This document shows positions 53,201-61,480 of a stretch of DNA of 64,000 nucleotides, one piece after another. The translations under genes and the position numbers were made by a program. This DNA is from Photobacterium rosenbergii. Its GTDB lineage: Bacteria > Pseudomonadota > Gammaproteobacteria > Enterobacterales > Vibrionaceae. The DNA lies in assembly GCF_003026455.1 (NCBI RefSeq), contig NZ_PYMB01000019.1:32955-96954 (forward strand), given 5' to 3'. The notes below the pieces were generated by a model that was not told the origin of the DNA, searched no databases, and saw only the letters and a program-made list of their open reading frames with translations. Every line of letters starts with the position of its first letter. The first letter of the stretch is position 1.

Positions 53201-53557
53201 GGCTACACATCCTAGCTCAAATCATACTTGCTGCTTATTAAACACTGCCTGTGTAACGGGCGCAATAAAATTGCAATAAAAAGTTGTGGGATATTAAATA
53301 TGATCAATAAAATCAATAGGAAAAAATAGTGTAACCGTTACCAATGATTGTCAGGTGGTTGTCCGGCTTTGCTTACAATTTTTGTCATGATTGAAAGGCA
53401 GCAATTATCAGCCTTGAGGCAGGTTTAGTTTATGGTGATTCTATACTTACTATCAGTCTGCCAAGCGCCAATAATACAATAATATGGCTCGCTGTATGGC
53501 TATAAGTTCAAACGATGGAAATATATCCAGGGAAAAGAGTTGGTTATAGGTAACTCT
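53201..53557. other. Divergent promoter region of galR and the 53558 lipoprotein gene
   Basis: About 355 bases. Contains one GalR-like site (separate entry). The rest is AT-rich with no gene. Confidence 0.4.
53329..53344. promoter_or_regulatory. Imperfect GalR-like operator upstream of galR
   Basis: GTGTAACCGTTACCAA matches the left half-site of the GalR consensus fully and the right half with two mismatches (positions 12 and 16). Centred about 138 bases upstream of the galR start. Self-repression is plausible but unproven. Confidence 0.45.
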
Positions 53558-54832
53558 ATGAGAAGTCTTAACTTGCTTTCTTTAGCAATTGGATTGTCCC
53601 TAGCAGTCACAGGGTGTGGTGGTGACTCAAGCTCATCCGGTGATGGCAGTGATATTGTCCAAAGCTCACCATTAGCACGAACAATAGGTACGGTAGATTC
53701 AGTTTCGTATCCAGACGAGTCCTTCACGATCAATAAGCATCAACTTGATGGTTCACAGGCAACGATTAGTTATGATGACAGTAGCTATAGCTTTGACGAA
53801 CTCAAGCAAGGGATGCAGGTTGAAGTGGAATATCAAGATAACCAAGCCCAGCAAGTGTATTTGCAACCGGCAGCCACTGGACAGGTAACTGCAGTTTCCG
53901 ATAGTAGCCTATCGATAAATGGGATTAGTTATGATTACCCAGGAAGCGGTTTTAATATTGGCGATTGGGTGATGCTATACGGTTTGGTCGAACCTGATGA
54001 TAGTTGGAAAGTGACAGTTGTTACCGTGGTTGATCCCCAAACAACAGCGGAAATTGAAGGTGCAATATCAGGGCTTGATACTTCGCAAAGTGTGTTCACG
54101 ATTGCTACTGTGCAGGTCGATTACTCCAACGCAGTTATCGAAGACAGCAGGACGTTAGCTGATGGGCTATGGGTTGAAGTCTACGGTCAGTTTGACGGCA
54201 GCCAGTTTGTCGCTTCGATTATTGATATCCGAGATAACGATGATGTACGTAATACCGAGCTTGAAGGAATCATCACTTGGGTAAGCCCAGATTTAACCAG
54301 TTTTGAGATTGGCGGTAATGTTCGGGTATATACCAATGGCAATACTTCCTTTGATGATGGCACTCGGTCAAATCTGGAAATTGGTGCAGTTGTCGAAGTG
54401 GATTTGATCGAACTGGAGAACAAGCTTTTTGCTACTCGGGTTGATTTTCAAGATCAGGTAAGCGTACCGGATAACTTGGAATTCAATGTCGAGGGTGAGG
54501 CCAGTTATGACGGTTCGATATTGAGTATTAATGGCATTGTATTCATTGTTGATGTGAATACGGAGTATGACGATGGCATCAGCCTCTCCAACATCAACGG
54601 CCAGTGGGTGGAACTCGACGGTAAAGCCAATAATGGTAATTACGTGAAACGGGTTCGGCCGGAGAGGAAAGATAATGAAATCAGCCTAGAAGGACCGGTT
54701 GAGAATGGCATTATGTGGGGTTATTCTGCCACAGACGGTTCACTTGTGCAGTTCAATGGCCAGTGGGTTGATGTTGAATGTCAGCGTGATTCTGATAACT
54801 CACTCTCGTTTTGTCGCTTAGATCCTAATTGA
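53558..54832 (+). CDS. Outer-membrane lipoprotein with DUF5666-like repeats
   Basis: A 424-residue predicted lipoprotein; lipobox LAVTGC with Gly after the Cys, so outer-membrane sorting is expected. Start ATG 53558, after AGGTAACTCT; an upstream TTG is less likely. The mature part, after a Ser/Gly/Asp-rich stretch, is a series of four to five beta-rich repeats of the type 'G.I..V......FTI....V.YS......L..GLWVEVYGQ', matching DUF5666. Function unknown; such repeats are common in surface lipoproteins. It ends in a strong terminator. Confidence 0.85.
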   Translation: MRSLNLLSLAIGLSLAVTGCGGDSSSSGDGSDIVQSSPLARTIGTVDSVSYPDESFTINKHQLDGSQATISYDDSSYSFDELKQGMQVEVEYQDNQAQQVYLQPAATGQVTAVSDSSLSINGISYDYPGSGFNIGDWVMLYGLVEPDDSWKVTVVTVVDPQTTAEIEGAISGLDTSQSVFTIATVQVDYSNAVIEDSRTLADGLWVEVYGQFDGSQFVASIIDIRDNDDVRNTELEGIITWVSPDLTSFEIGGNVRVYTNGNTSFDDGTRSNLEIGAVVEVDLIELENKLFATRVDFQDQVSVPDNLEFNVEGEASYDGSILSINGIVFIVDVNTEYDDGISLSNINGQWVELDGKANNGNYVKRVRPERKDNEISLEGPVENGIMWGYSATDGSLVQFNGQWVDVECQRDSDNSLSFCRLDPN

Positions 54833-54852
54833 TTACCCACTTTCTCTACTTT

Positions 54853-54897
54853 CAAAGCCCTGAACAATGCTACCAGCATCAAGTTCAGGGCTTTTTA
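54853..54897 (+). terminator. Rho-independent terminator of the DUF5666 lipoprotein gene
   Basis: AAAGCCCTGAAC and GTTCAGGGCTTT pair, with an inner ATGCT-ACC-AGCAT hairpin, followed by TTTTTAAC. Confidence 0.88.
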
Positions 54898-54998
54898 ACT
54901 CTATAGAGGTATGTTGAAATCTCCCTTTAACCGTATATCATACTCTTTGTTTGACGTTCATATGCAGTTATCATTGAGTAACGCTTTGTTGAGGGGCT

Positions 54999-55415
54999 AT
55001 GCAGATTCAAGAACATGTAAACCGCATCATTCGAAAAGCAGATGGAAAACAACATAGTATTAATGGTAATACGGTGCGTGTTACTAGAATCAACCATCAT
55101 CTTTCTGCAAGGCTAAACGGGACGAATATTCCCGTACACCAACTCAAATCCCTTCTCGCAAAATATAACATCACAGAACTTATCAAAGATTGCCTGACAG
55201 GCGGTGAATTTACTTCAACTGAAGAAAAGGTCAGGGCGTTCACAGGCTTTAAAATTAAAAGCGAAGACGGCGAAGATCTAACACCAGTGTTATTGCCCCA
55301 AAGGCAAACTCAAATTAATGGACAAACCATTAGCTGCTTAATTAATGGAGAGGTGAGATATCGCATTGGCGGGAAAAGGATTAGTGAGAGTGATTTAGAA
55401 GCGTTGTTTTCCTGA
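54999..55415 (+). CDS. Hypothetical protein with an internal repeat
   Basis: A 138-residue basic soluble protein. Start ATG 54999 after GAGGGGCT. The stretches INGNTVRVTRINHHLSARLNG... (about residues 21-54) and INGQTISCLINGEVRYRIGGK... (about 106-138) are similar: both have 'ING.T', a second strand ending RxxG(T/K), and a helix [HS].LK/E.LL/F. This points to a duplicated ~33-residue unit. No family name could be given and function is unknown. Confidence 0.72.
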   Translation: MQIQEHVNRIIRKADGKQHSINGNTVRVTRINHHLSARLNGTNIPVHQLKSLLAKYNITELIKDCLTGGEFTSTEEKVRAFTGFKIKSEDGEDLTPVLLPQRQTQINGQTISCLINGEVRYRIGGKRISESDLEALFS

Positions 55416-55762
55416 GTTAAATTCAACCAGATATCAAAATTCAAAAGTTAAAGGGAGGAGTGAGAAGACTGTGATTTTAGTATTGAGGAGTTGATGGGTG
55501 AAAACAACCCACAATTGAACGGTGTTCAAATTGGTAAAATCTAGTAATTAAAATAAGTTACCTGCTTAGGTGTCGGATAATTAGAAAATTTAATTAATAT
55601 TCTAAATAGTTATATAAGTCTGCGTAAAAAGCAAAAAATCGCATTACTCTTTACACCTCATATAGTATATCATTCCGTTTGATTTTATAGCGTACCAAGT
55701 ACCATAAGTGATTGGTACGTTATGAGCTTTATTAAATAATTGAAAATTGAATAGGTAAAATC
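55416..55762. other. Intergenic region with a hairpin upstream of the lipoprotein gene
   Basis: About 347 bases, AT-rich. No terminator for the 54999 gene is evident. One perfect 8-bp hairpin lies at 55691-55719 (separate entry). Confidence 0.35.
55691..55719 (+). repeat. Hairpin upstream of the 55763 lipoprotein gene
   Basis: CGTACCAA (55691-55698) and TTGGTACG (55712-55719) pair perfectly around a 13-base loop; the outer bases ATAG and TTAT extend the stem with a G-U pair. It is 44 bases upstream of the lipoprotein start, so it may be an operator or a leader structure. Confidence 0.55.
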
Positions 55763-56119
55763 ATGAAAAAGTTAGCTATCGCGGCTCTAGCAGCACTAGC
55801 TATGTCTGGATGTAGCCAGCGGGTTGCTGATTTGACAGTGGCATCAACCTTAAATGTAGACATGAACTCACAGGGCTTTGTTGAAGGGAAGCGTGTTGAG
55901 GGTAGCGATACAAAAATTGCAGTTATTTTTCCTCTCGGTATTCCAAATGTTGAAACTGCAGTCGATGATGCAATTAAAGATGATAAGTGTGTTGTAGGTC
56001 TTGCTGATGCAGTTGTTGAGCATTCATGGTTCTATTTATATCTTGGATTCTTCTCTTATGATGTAGAGGGGACGCAGATTATTGACACAGAAAAACCTGG
56101 TTGTGAAAATCGTGTGTAA
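55763..56119 (+). CDS. Small lipoprotein of TRL-like type
   Basis: A 118-residue predicted lipoprotein: lipobox LAMSGC, then Ser (outer-membrane sorting expected). The mature part (DLTVASTLNVDM..QGF..GKRVEGSDTK......PLGIPNVETAVDDAI...KCVVGLADAVVEHSWFYLYLGFFSYDVEGTQII) fits the TRL-like family of small lipoproteins, tentatively. Function unknown. It ends at a strong terminator. Confidence 0.75.
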   Translation: MKKLAIAALAALAMSGCSQRVADLTVASTLNVDMNSQGFVEGKRVEGSDTKIAVIFPLGIPNVETAVDDAIKDDKCVVGLADAVVEHSWFYLYLGFFSYDVEGTQIIDTEKPGCENRV

Positions 56120-56138
56120 CACATTATTTGATATTTCT

Positions 56139-56165
56139 TAAGGAGCCATCGGCTCCTTTTTTCTT
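56139..56165 (+). terminator. Rho-independent terminator of the small lipoprotein gene
   Basis: AAGGAGCC-ATC-GGCTCCTT followed by TTTTCTTT: an 8-bp stem 20 bases after the stop codon. Confidence 0.9.
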
Positions 56166-56331
56166 TGAAATTAATATCCAGTTTTTATGATTGCTCTACT
56201 CAATACCAGCTACATAGCTTATTGAGTTCCACTATTAAAAAGTCCTCTTTGAACCTAAAAATTTTGGCGATAGATAGGATTTAATCTTTTGAAAATTGAG
56301 CAGTACAGTGCCATTAGTATTCTGATAATTG

Positions 56332-56366
56332 TAAAAAGGGGAGTGGCCATTGGCTACTCCCCTTTG
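56332..56366 (-). terminator. Rho-independent terminator of torECA
   Basis: AAAGGGGAGTGGCC and GGCTACTCCCCTTT form a 14-position stem with one G-U pair around ATT; on the minus strand it is followed by TTACAATT after a T-run. It lies about 20 bases beyond the torA stop. Confidence 0.88.
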
Positions 56367-56386
56367 TTTATTTCTGCCAGTAAGAA

Positions 56387-58846
56387 TTAACTCACTTCAA
56401 TCGGCCCGCCGAATGAAGTTACTGGCGGCACTGTTCCCGAGAACTTCTCGAATTCAACTAGGCAGGTGTTGGCACTGGTTGCCTGAGCCAGTTCAGAAGA
56501 CGGAATATCCTGAGTCAGGGTATTTGGATCGCCATAGGTATCCATTGCGCCTTCTTTCTCGTTCAGAGGGCCATACCATGCGCCTTCTTCGATACGAACT
56601 ACGCCCGGAGCGTAGCTGTCAGTCAGTACCGCGCCTGCTAGCAATTGGCCACGGTCGTTGTAGACGCGGACCAAATCACCGTTTTGGATGCCCTTGGCAG
56701 CAGCATCTTTCGGGTTGATGTAGATTGGCTCGCGGCCTTGTACTGCATAGGTGGCTCGGAAGTCTTCCGATTCACACATCTGCGAGTGCAGGCGCTTGTC
56801 CGGGTGGCAAGACTGCAGCCAGTATGGGTGTCTGTCTGAGCCCGGACCACCGTGCGAACGCTCGCTCTTTTCGAACCACATTGGGTGGCCCTGACAGTGC
56901 TCGTAGCCAAAGCGGTCAATCTTACGGCTGGTGATTTCGATAAAGCCAGATGGTGTACCCAATGGGTTGATCTCCGGATCTTCACGGAAGTCGGCATGGC
57001 GAACCCAAGGTTTACCTGTACCGGCATCGAAATAACCCTGTGCCCAGAACTCATCGAACTCAGGCATATCGAATTTGGCTTTGTTGGCATCACGGCATTC
57101 GCTGTAAAGCTGGCGAACCCATTCCATCTCGTCCATACCACGGGTGTATTCTTTGTGGCGACCGAAACGACGAGCCACTTCTGTCATGATTTCGAAGTCG
57201 GTTTTTGACTGGAACTGTGGGTCAACCAGTTTTTGCATCGCAATCAGGCCACGGCCACTGTATGAGCCGTAAACATCGATATCATTACGTTCCCACTGGG
57301 TACAAGCCGGTAGCACGATATCCGAGAAGCGACAGCTCGCTGTCCATGCAAAATCAATGGTGACAACGGTTTGAAGTGCCTTGAAGGCTTTCTTCATCTT
57401 GTTGCGATCCTGATGGTGGTGCCAAGGGTTACAGCCACTGATCACCATCATCTTGTAATCAGGCAGGGTCACTTTAGAGCCGTTGTAGCGGATCTGCTTA
57501 CCTGGTTCGAGCAGACAGTCAATCCAGCGAGCAACCGGAATGGTGCTGCTGTAGCCGTTGAAGTCTTTGTTATCCCACTTAGGCTTCTGGCCTTCGTCTG
57601 GGTTACGCGGGAACCCGCCCGGCGCTGCAAAGCCCGTTGAAGGCACGCCGATTGAGCTGTAGTGGTGACCGTAAGAGATACCACCGCCCGGTAGGCCAAT
57701 TTGACCGACCATCGCAGCAATAACCGCTCCCATCCAATACGGCTGCTCACCGTGCTCCTGACGTTGGATACACCAGCCAAATAGCATCTGGGTACGGCCA
57801 TTAACCAGCATGCGGGCAAACTCGCGGATCTTATCGGCAGAAACGCCACAGATCTCTGCTGCCCATTCTGGGTTTTTCTCAATCTTGTCTTTGGTTTCAC
57901 CCATTACATACTGGATGAAGTCATCAAAGCCGAGGCAGTACATCTTGATGAAGTCTTTATCGTAAAGCTCTTCGGTATAGAGGGTATGCGCGACACCCAA
58001 CATAAACGCCACATCTGTTTGTGGGTTGATGTACATATGATCGTTGTTCAGGTAACGCTGAGTTTTATTCTTCACCGGGTCAACGGAAAGCACATTGATT
58101 TCGCCGTTGGCGACTTTCTCTTTCAGCTTCTCGAGGTATGCGAAGGACTCGTGGGTTTCACAGTTCCAGCCAACCTGCAAGTTTTTCACCGGATCGTTAG
58201 CCCAAAGAACGATGTTGTCACTGTTCTCCAAGATTTCAGACCAAGAGGTACCCTGAGCATACACTTCAGTGGAGCCTAGCACGTAAGGCAAGATGGTCTG
58301 GCCGGCACCGGTCGAGTAATCACCGACTTTCTTGATGTAGTTACCGTGCATACCGACAACGCGCTGCATGTGGTTACCACAACTGTGGAACTGGCCGGTC
58401 TGACGCCAACCGGTTTGACCGGCGTGTAGTGCCCAAGGACCGTAATCTTTCTGGATACGCTCCAGTTCGCGGTAGAACAGGTCAATCGCTTCATTCCAGG
58501 TGACACGGACAAAACGGTTGTTACCACGGGTCTCGGCACTGTATTTGTGCTTCTTTAGCCAGTCGAGGCGCACCATTGGGTAACGTACACGTGACGGGCT
58601 GTAAAGAATCCCTTTGATGCCGTTAAGCATCTCGGTTGGGTGTTTATCCAACTCCAGCGGTTTGATTTCTTGTAGTTTTCCGCCGTAGATGTGGGCACGG
58701 AATGCTCCCCAGTGGGAGCCTGATACTTTCCAGGTGCCTACGGTTTCTGCAGCCATGGCCTTTGTACCTAGCAGACTAGGGCCAATCACTGATGCGGCGC
58801 TGGTTGCTACCATACCTTGTAGGAAACGTCTTCTGCTTACAGACAT
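56387..58846 (-). CDS. torA: Trimethylamine-N-oxide reductase catalytic subunit TorA
   Basis: An 819-residue molybdopterin enzyme of the DMSO reductase family; reduces TMAO to trimethylamine in the periplasm. The N-terminal twin-arginine signal MSVSRRRFLQG (exported folded by Tat) is intact. The Mo ligand region reads KVGDYSTGAGQ, with Ser as ligand typical of the TorA/DorA group. Other typical segments are QTGWRQTGQFHSCGNHMQRVVG and SDIVLPACTQWERNDIDVYG. Start ATG 58846 has GGAG upstream. Last gene of torECA; the maturation chaperone gene torD is not in this window. Confidence 0.96.
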   Translation of the reverse strand: MSVSRRRFLQGMVATSAASVIGPSLLGTKAMAAETVGTWKVSGSHWGAFRAHIYGGKLQEIKPLELDKHPTEMLNGIKGILYSPSRVRYPMVRLDWLKKHKYSAETRGNNRFVRVTWNEAIDLFYRELERIQKDYGPWALHAGQTGWRQTGQFHSCGNHMQRVVGMHGNYIKKVGDYSTGAGQTILPYVLGSTEVYAQGTSWSEILENSDNIVLWANDPVKNLQVGWNCETHESFAYLEKLKEKVANGEINVLSVDPVKNKTQRYLNNDHMYINPQTDVAFMLGVAHTLYTEELYDKDFIKMYCLGFDDFIQYVMGETKDKIEKNPEWAAEICGVSADKIREFARMLVNGRTQMLFGWCIQRQEHGEQPYWMGAVIAAMVGQIGLPGGGISYGHHYSSIGVPSTGFAAPGGFPRNPDEGQKPKWDNKDFNGYSSTIPVARWIDCLLEPGKQIRYNGSKVTLPDYKMMVISGCNPWHHHQDRNKMKKAFKALQTVVTIDFAWTASCRFSDIVLPACTQWERNDIDVYGSYSGRGLIAMQKLVDPQFQSKTDFEIMTEVARRFGRHKEYTRGMDEMEWVRQLYSECRDANKAKFDMPEFDEFWAQGYFDAGTGKPWVRHADFREDPEINPLGTPSGFIEITSRKIDRFGYEHCQGHPMWFEKSERSHGGPGSDRHPYWLQSCHPDKRLHSQMCESEDFRATYAVQGREPIYINPKDAAAKGIQNGDLVRVYNDRGQLLAGAVLTDSYAPGVVRIEEGAWYGPLNEKEGAMDTYGDPNTLTQDIPSSELAQATSANTCLVEFEKFSGTVPPVTSFGGPIEVS

Positions 58847-58868
58847 AGTCAATTACTCCATCAATCGC

Positions 58869-60053
58869 TTAGTGGTGGCCATCTGCAAAATCAGATGAGT
58901 GTTTCTGTAGGTACTTCAGCACCAAGGCTTTACTGTCGGTATCGAAGTTAACGAATGCCATCATGCCGTTGAACATGCCTGGCCAAGTGTTGGCATCGAA
59001 GTGGGCTTCATCCGGCTGGGTGTGGCAGACAGAACAGTTGGTGTTGTAAGACTGTTTTGCTTTCTCCCAGATAGGCTGGACGTCGGCCATAAGTGCTTCT
59101 TTCTTCATCCACACTTTGGCAGTTACACGCTGCCAAGGCAGGCCGGTTAGGTCATCTTCTTTGCGTTCGAATTTCTCAACAACCTGATCATTGGTTGCTG
59201 ACTCTTTAAGCAGCGAAGCTACGGCGATGTTCATGCCGAAATCTTCTTGGATAACACGGCCAAAACCTTTGTCTTTGCGCCAGCCAGAGACTTCGACTTC
59301 GATAGCATCTGCAGTTTGGTCAATGACTTTGACAGAAGAGGCTGGGTTTAGCAGGCCAGCTTCAGTGGAAAGCTCTTTTTCTTCGTAAAGAGGAAGATGG
59401 CGTACGCTCACATATTGCTGGCCTGTTTCGAACTTGGTGCTTGAAGCTAGCTGCTCAAGCTCACCAATCATGCCGCCGGAGCTGTCCATATTTTTCGGCA
59501 GGTTGTGGGCAATACCCTTGTGGCAATCTACACAGCTTTGATCGCGTTCTGCTGCCTGCTTCATTTGGATACGAGCAGTCGGACGCATGTTGTCGAAATC
59601 CATGCTGTCGTAGTTGTGGCAGTTTTTACATTCCAACGATTTGTTGGCAGAGAAGCGGTCCCATTCATGCTGGGCCAAGGCAACGCGGCGTTCTTCGAAT
59701 TTTTCTTTGGTGTCTAAATCACCGAATACTTGGGCGAACACTTCTTTGCTGGCTTGCATTTTACGGGCGATCTTGTCAGTCCAATTGTGTGGAACGTGAC
59801 AGTCAGGGCAGGTTGCACGGACACCGGATGTGTTTTTCCAGTGCACGGTCTCTTGCAGTTCCTGGTAGACGTTATTTTCCATAGTGTGGCAGCCAATACA
59901 GAATTCTTCGGTATTGGTCACTTCCAACGCGGTGTTGAAACCGCCCCAGAAAATAACCCCTGCGATAAAGCCACCAAGGGTCAACACCCCGAGGCTGATA
60001 TGGACACTTGGCCGAGAGAAAGTCTGCCAAGCTTTAGTTAGAAATGCTTTCAT
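58869..60053 (-). CDS. torC: Pentahaem c-type cytochrome TorC
   Basis: A 394-residue membrane-anchored NapC/NirT-family cytochrome that passes electrons from menaquinol to TorA. An N-terminal anchor helix (about 15-38) is followed by four CxxCH motifs in the NapC-like domain (CIGCH, CPDCH, CKNCH, CVDCH). A C-terminal domain adds a fifth, CSVCH, near residue 347, as in TorC proteins. It lies 22 bases upstream of torA and 45 downstream of torE, consistent with one transcript. Confidence 0.96.
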   Translation of the reverse strand: MKAFLTKAWQTFSRPSVHISLGVLTLGGFIAGVIFWGGFNTALEVTNTEEFCIGCHTMENNVYQELQETVHWKNTSGVRATCPDCHVPHNWTDKIARKMQASKEVFAQVFGDLDTKEKFEERRVALAQHEWDRFSANKSLECKNCHNYDSMDFDNMRPTARIQMKQAAERDQSCVDCHKGIAHNLPKNMDSSGGMIGELEQLASSTKFETGQQYVSVRHLPLYEEKELSTEAGLLNPASSVKVIDQTADAIEVEVSGWRKDKGFGRVIQEDFGMNIAVASLLKESATNDQVVEKFERKEDDLTGLPWQRVTAKVWMKKEALMADVQPIWEKAKQSYNTNCSVCHTQPDEAHFDANTWPGMFNGMMAFVNFDTDSKALVLKYLQKHSSDFADGHH

Positions 60054-60098
60054 GTTGTGTACTCAATGTGTGGTTATTTGATTGTTGTTATGCCGGCT

Positions 60099-60275
60099 TT
60101 ATCCCATATGGCCTGGAGGCCCCAAGAAGAAGACCTGCATCATCCAAACGAAAAAGCCGTAGCCACCGACGGCGGCGACACTGAGGATGGGAAAGAGAAA
60201 AACTGTGATGAAAAAGAAAGCACGCCACTCACGCTGCTTTTCATCCTTAGCAACTGTGCTGATTCCGTTATTCAT
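60099..60275 (-). CDS. torE: TorE, small membrane protein of the TMAO reductase operon
   Basis: A 58-residue protein. The sequence starts MNNGISTVAKDEKQREWR, has one transmembrane segment (about 18-46, AFFFITVFLFPILSVAAVGGYGFFVW) and ends MQVFFLGPPGHMG. This matches the small NapE/TorE type of protein encoded first in torECA-type operons of Vibrio and Shewanella. The start has GGGTAGA nine bases upstream. Order torE-torC-torA, all on the minus strand. Confidence 0.9.
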   Translation of the reverse strand: MNNGISTVAKDEKQREWRAFFFITVFLFPILSVAAVGGYGFFVWMMQVFFLGPPGHMG

Positions 60276-60752
60276 AAATCTACCCGTTCTACTTTGTTAA
60301 TTGAGCTAAAAGAAAAGTGTTAACAAATGTTTTAAGGGGATCTTAAGATATATTTTTGTGCTGATTCAATTGGGCAAAAGCTATTGGTTTTACCTTATTA
60401 ATTCTTTTTTGATCTGTAACGGAAAGATGAATGGGATGCGATTTTATATAACTATTTGTGGGTAGTTGTGAAAAGTTGTTAATAGGGTCTATTGTTTTTG
60501 TTTTGTTAAATTGGTTTCTTTTTGGTTGTGCTTTTGATCTGGATAACAGGGAGAAAAGGCCTTTTTTACTGATTTGCCGATAAGTTGATCGGTTAGAAAT
60601 GTGATCTAGATCTATATAAATATTAACCATGTAAACTAAATGGGAATTCTATACATACTCAATAGCCAGATTCATGGCGCTCAAATAAATATAAAAATTG
60701 TTTCAGTGCGAAGTTGATTTGAAATGAATTATTACAGATATAGCTTATGAGG
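60276..60752. other. Upstream region of torECA
   Basis: About 475 bases between torE and the art terminator. It holds the torECA promoter. A CRP/FNR-like palindrome lies at 60597-60618. No E. coli-type tor box decamer (CTGTTCATAT) was seen. A minus-strand 95-codon frame here has a low-complexity, Asn/Ile/Lys-rich product and is not convincing. Confidence 0.45.
60597..60618. promoter_or_regulatory. CRP/FNR-like palindrome upstream of torECA
   Basis: AAATGTGATCTAGATCTATATA matches the first 16 bases of the ideal CRP consensus AAATGTGATCTAGATCACATTT exactly and diverges in the right arm. The core GTGAT-CTAG-ATCTA also matches the FNR consensus TTGAT-N4-ATCAA at 8 of 10 fixed bases. It is about 320 bases from torE. 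Confidence 0.5.
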
Positions 60753-60784
60753 AATAAAAAGCTGGTGTTAACCAGCTTTTAAAT
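60753..60784 (-). terminator. Rho-independent terminator of the art operon
   Basis: AAAAGCTGGT-GTTA-ACCAGCTTTT forms a 10-bp stem; on the minus strand it is followed by TTATTCC. It lies about 30 bases after the artM stop. Confidence 0.88.
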
Positions 60785-60808
60785 ATCAATGAGGGAGTGT
60801 GATTTTTT

Positions 60809-61480
60809 CTATCTGGCCATCTCGAAAGCGAGGGCTTTTTTCTCAACCTGACGGAAGATGAGGGTAAGCACGCCATTGACCGTTAGGTAGAAAGCACCTG
60901 CGACACTGAAGACCATTAAGGTATCGTAGGTTTGGGCGTTGATCCGCTGTGCGTAGCCCATGATGTCCATGATGGTGATGGTACTAGCCAACGAGGTGCC
61001 CTTGAAAACTAAAATCACTTCGTTGGAGTAGGCTGGGATAGCCCGGCGAATAGCATACGGAAGCAATACACCCAAGGTTGCCTTGGTATTCATCCCTAAC
61101 GCTTTGCATGCCTGCCATTGACCTGAAGGGATAGCATTGAATGCACCTTTGAATAGTTGGGTACTGTAAGCGGCAGTATTCAAAGCCAGGGCCAGCATGG
61201 CACAGAACCATGGTTGGCTTAGCCACTGCCAGAAAATGCTTTCCCGTACCCACTCAAATTGTCCCGGACCGTAGTAAATCAAAAAGATCTGCACCAACAA
61301 GGGGGTACCGGTAAACAAGGTAATGATACCGCGGCTCAACCAGTGCAGGCTCGGCGTCTTGAGGATCAGTGTCAGTGTCATCAGCAATGCCAGGGTACAA
61401 CCTACCAGCAACGAGGCAGCGGTAAGTTCAAGGCTAACCACTAAGCCATCGAGAAGTTGCCAAACGTGCTGTTCATTCAT
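60809..61480 (-). CDS. artM: Arginine-type ABC transporter permease ArtM
   Basis: A 223-residue inner-membrane permease (HisM/ArtM type) with about five transmembrane helices and the EAA loop KALGMNTKATLGVLLPYAIRRAIP. The first half begins LLDGLVVSLELTAASLLVG. Its ATG overlaps the artQ stop by four bases (ATGA), which indicates translational coupling. Last gene of artPIQM. Confidence 0.95.
   Translation of the reverse strand: MNEQHVWQLLDGLVVSLELTAASLLVGCTLALLMTLTLILKTPSLHWLSRGIITLFTGTPLLVQIFLIYYGPGQFEWVRESIFWQWLSQPWFCAMLALALNTAAYSTQLFKGAFNAIPSGQWQACKALGMNTKATLGVLLPYAIRRAIPAYSNEVILVFKGTSLASTITIMDIMGYAQRINAQTYDTLMVFSVAGAFYLTVNGVLTLIFRQVEKKALAFEMAR

Noticed and set aside
60343..60630. 95-codon minus-strand frame upstream of torE
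   Set aside because: Asn/Ile/Lys-rich product, no ribosome binding site, overlaps the promoter region.
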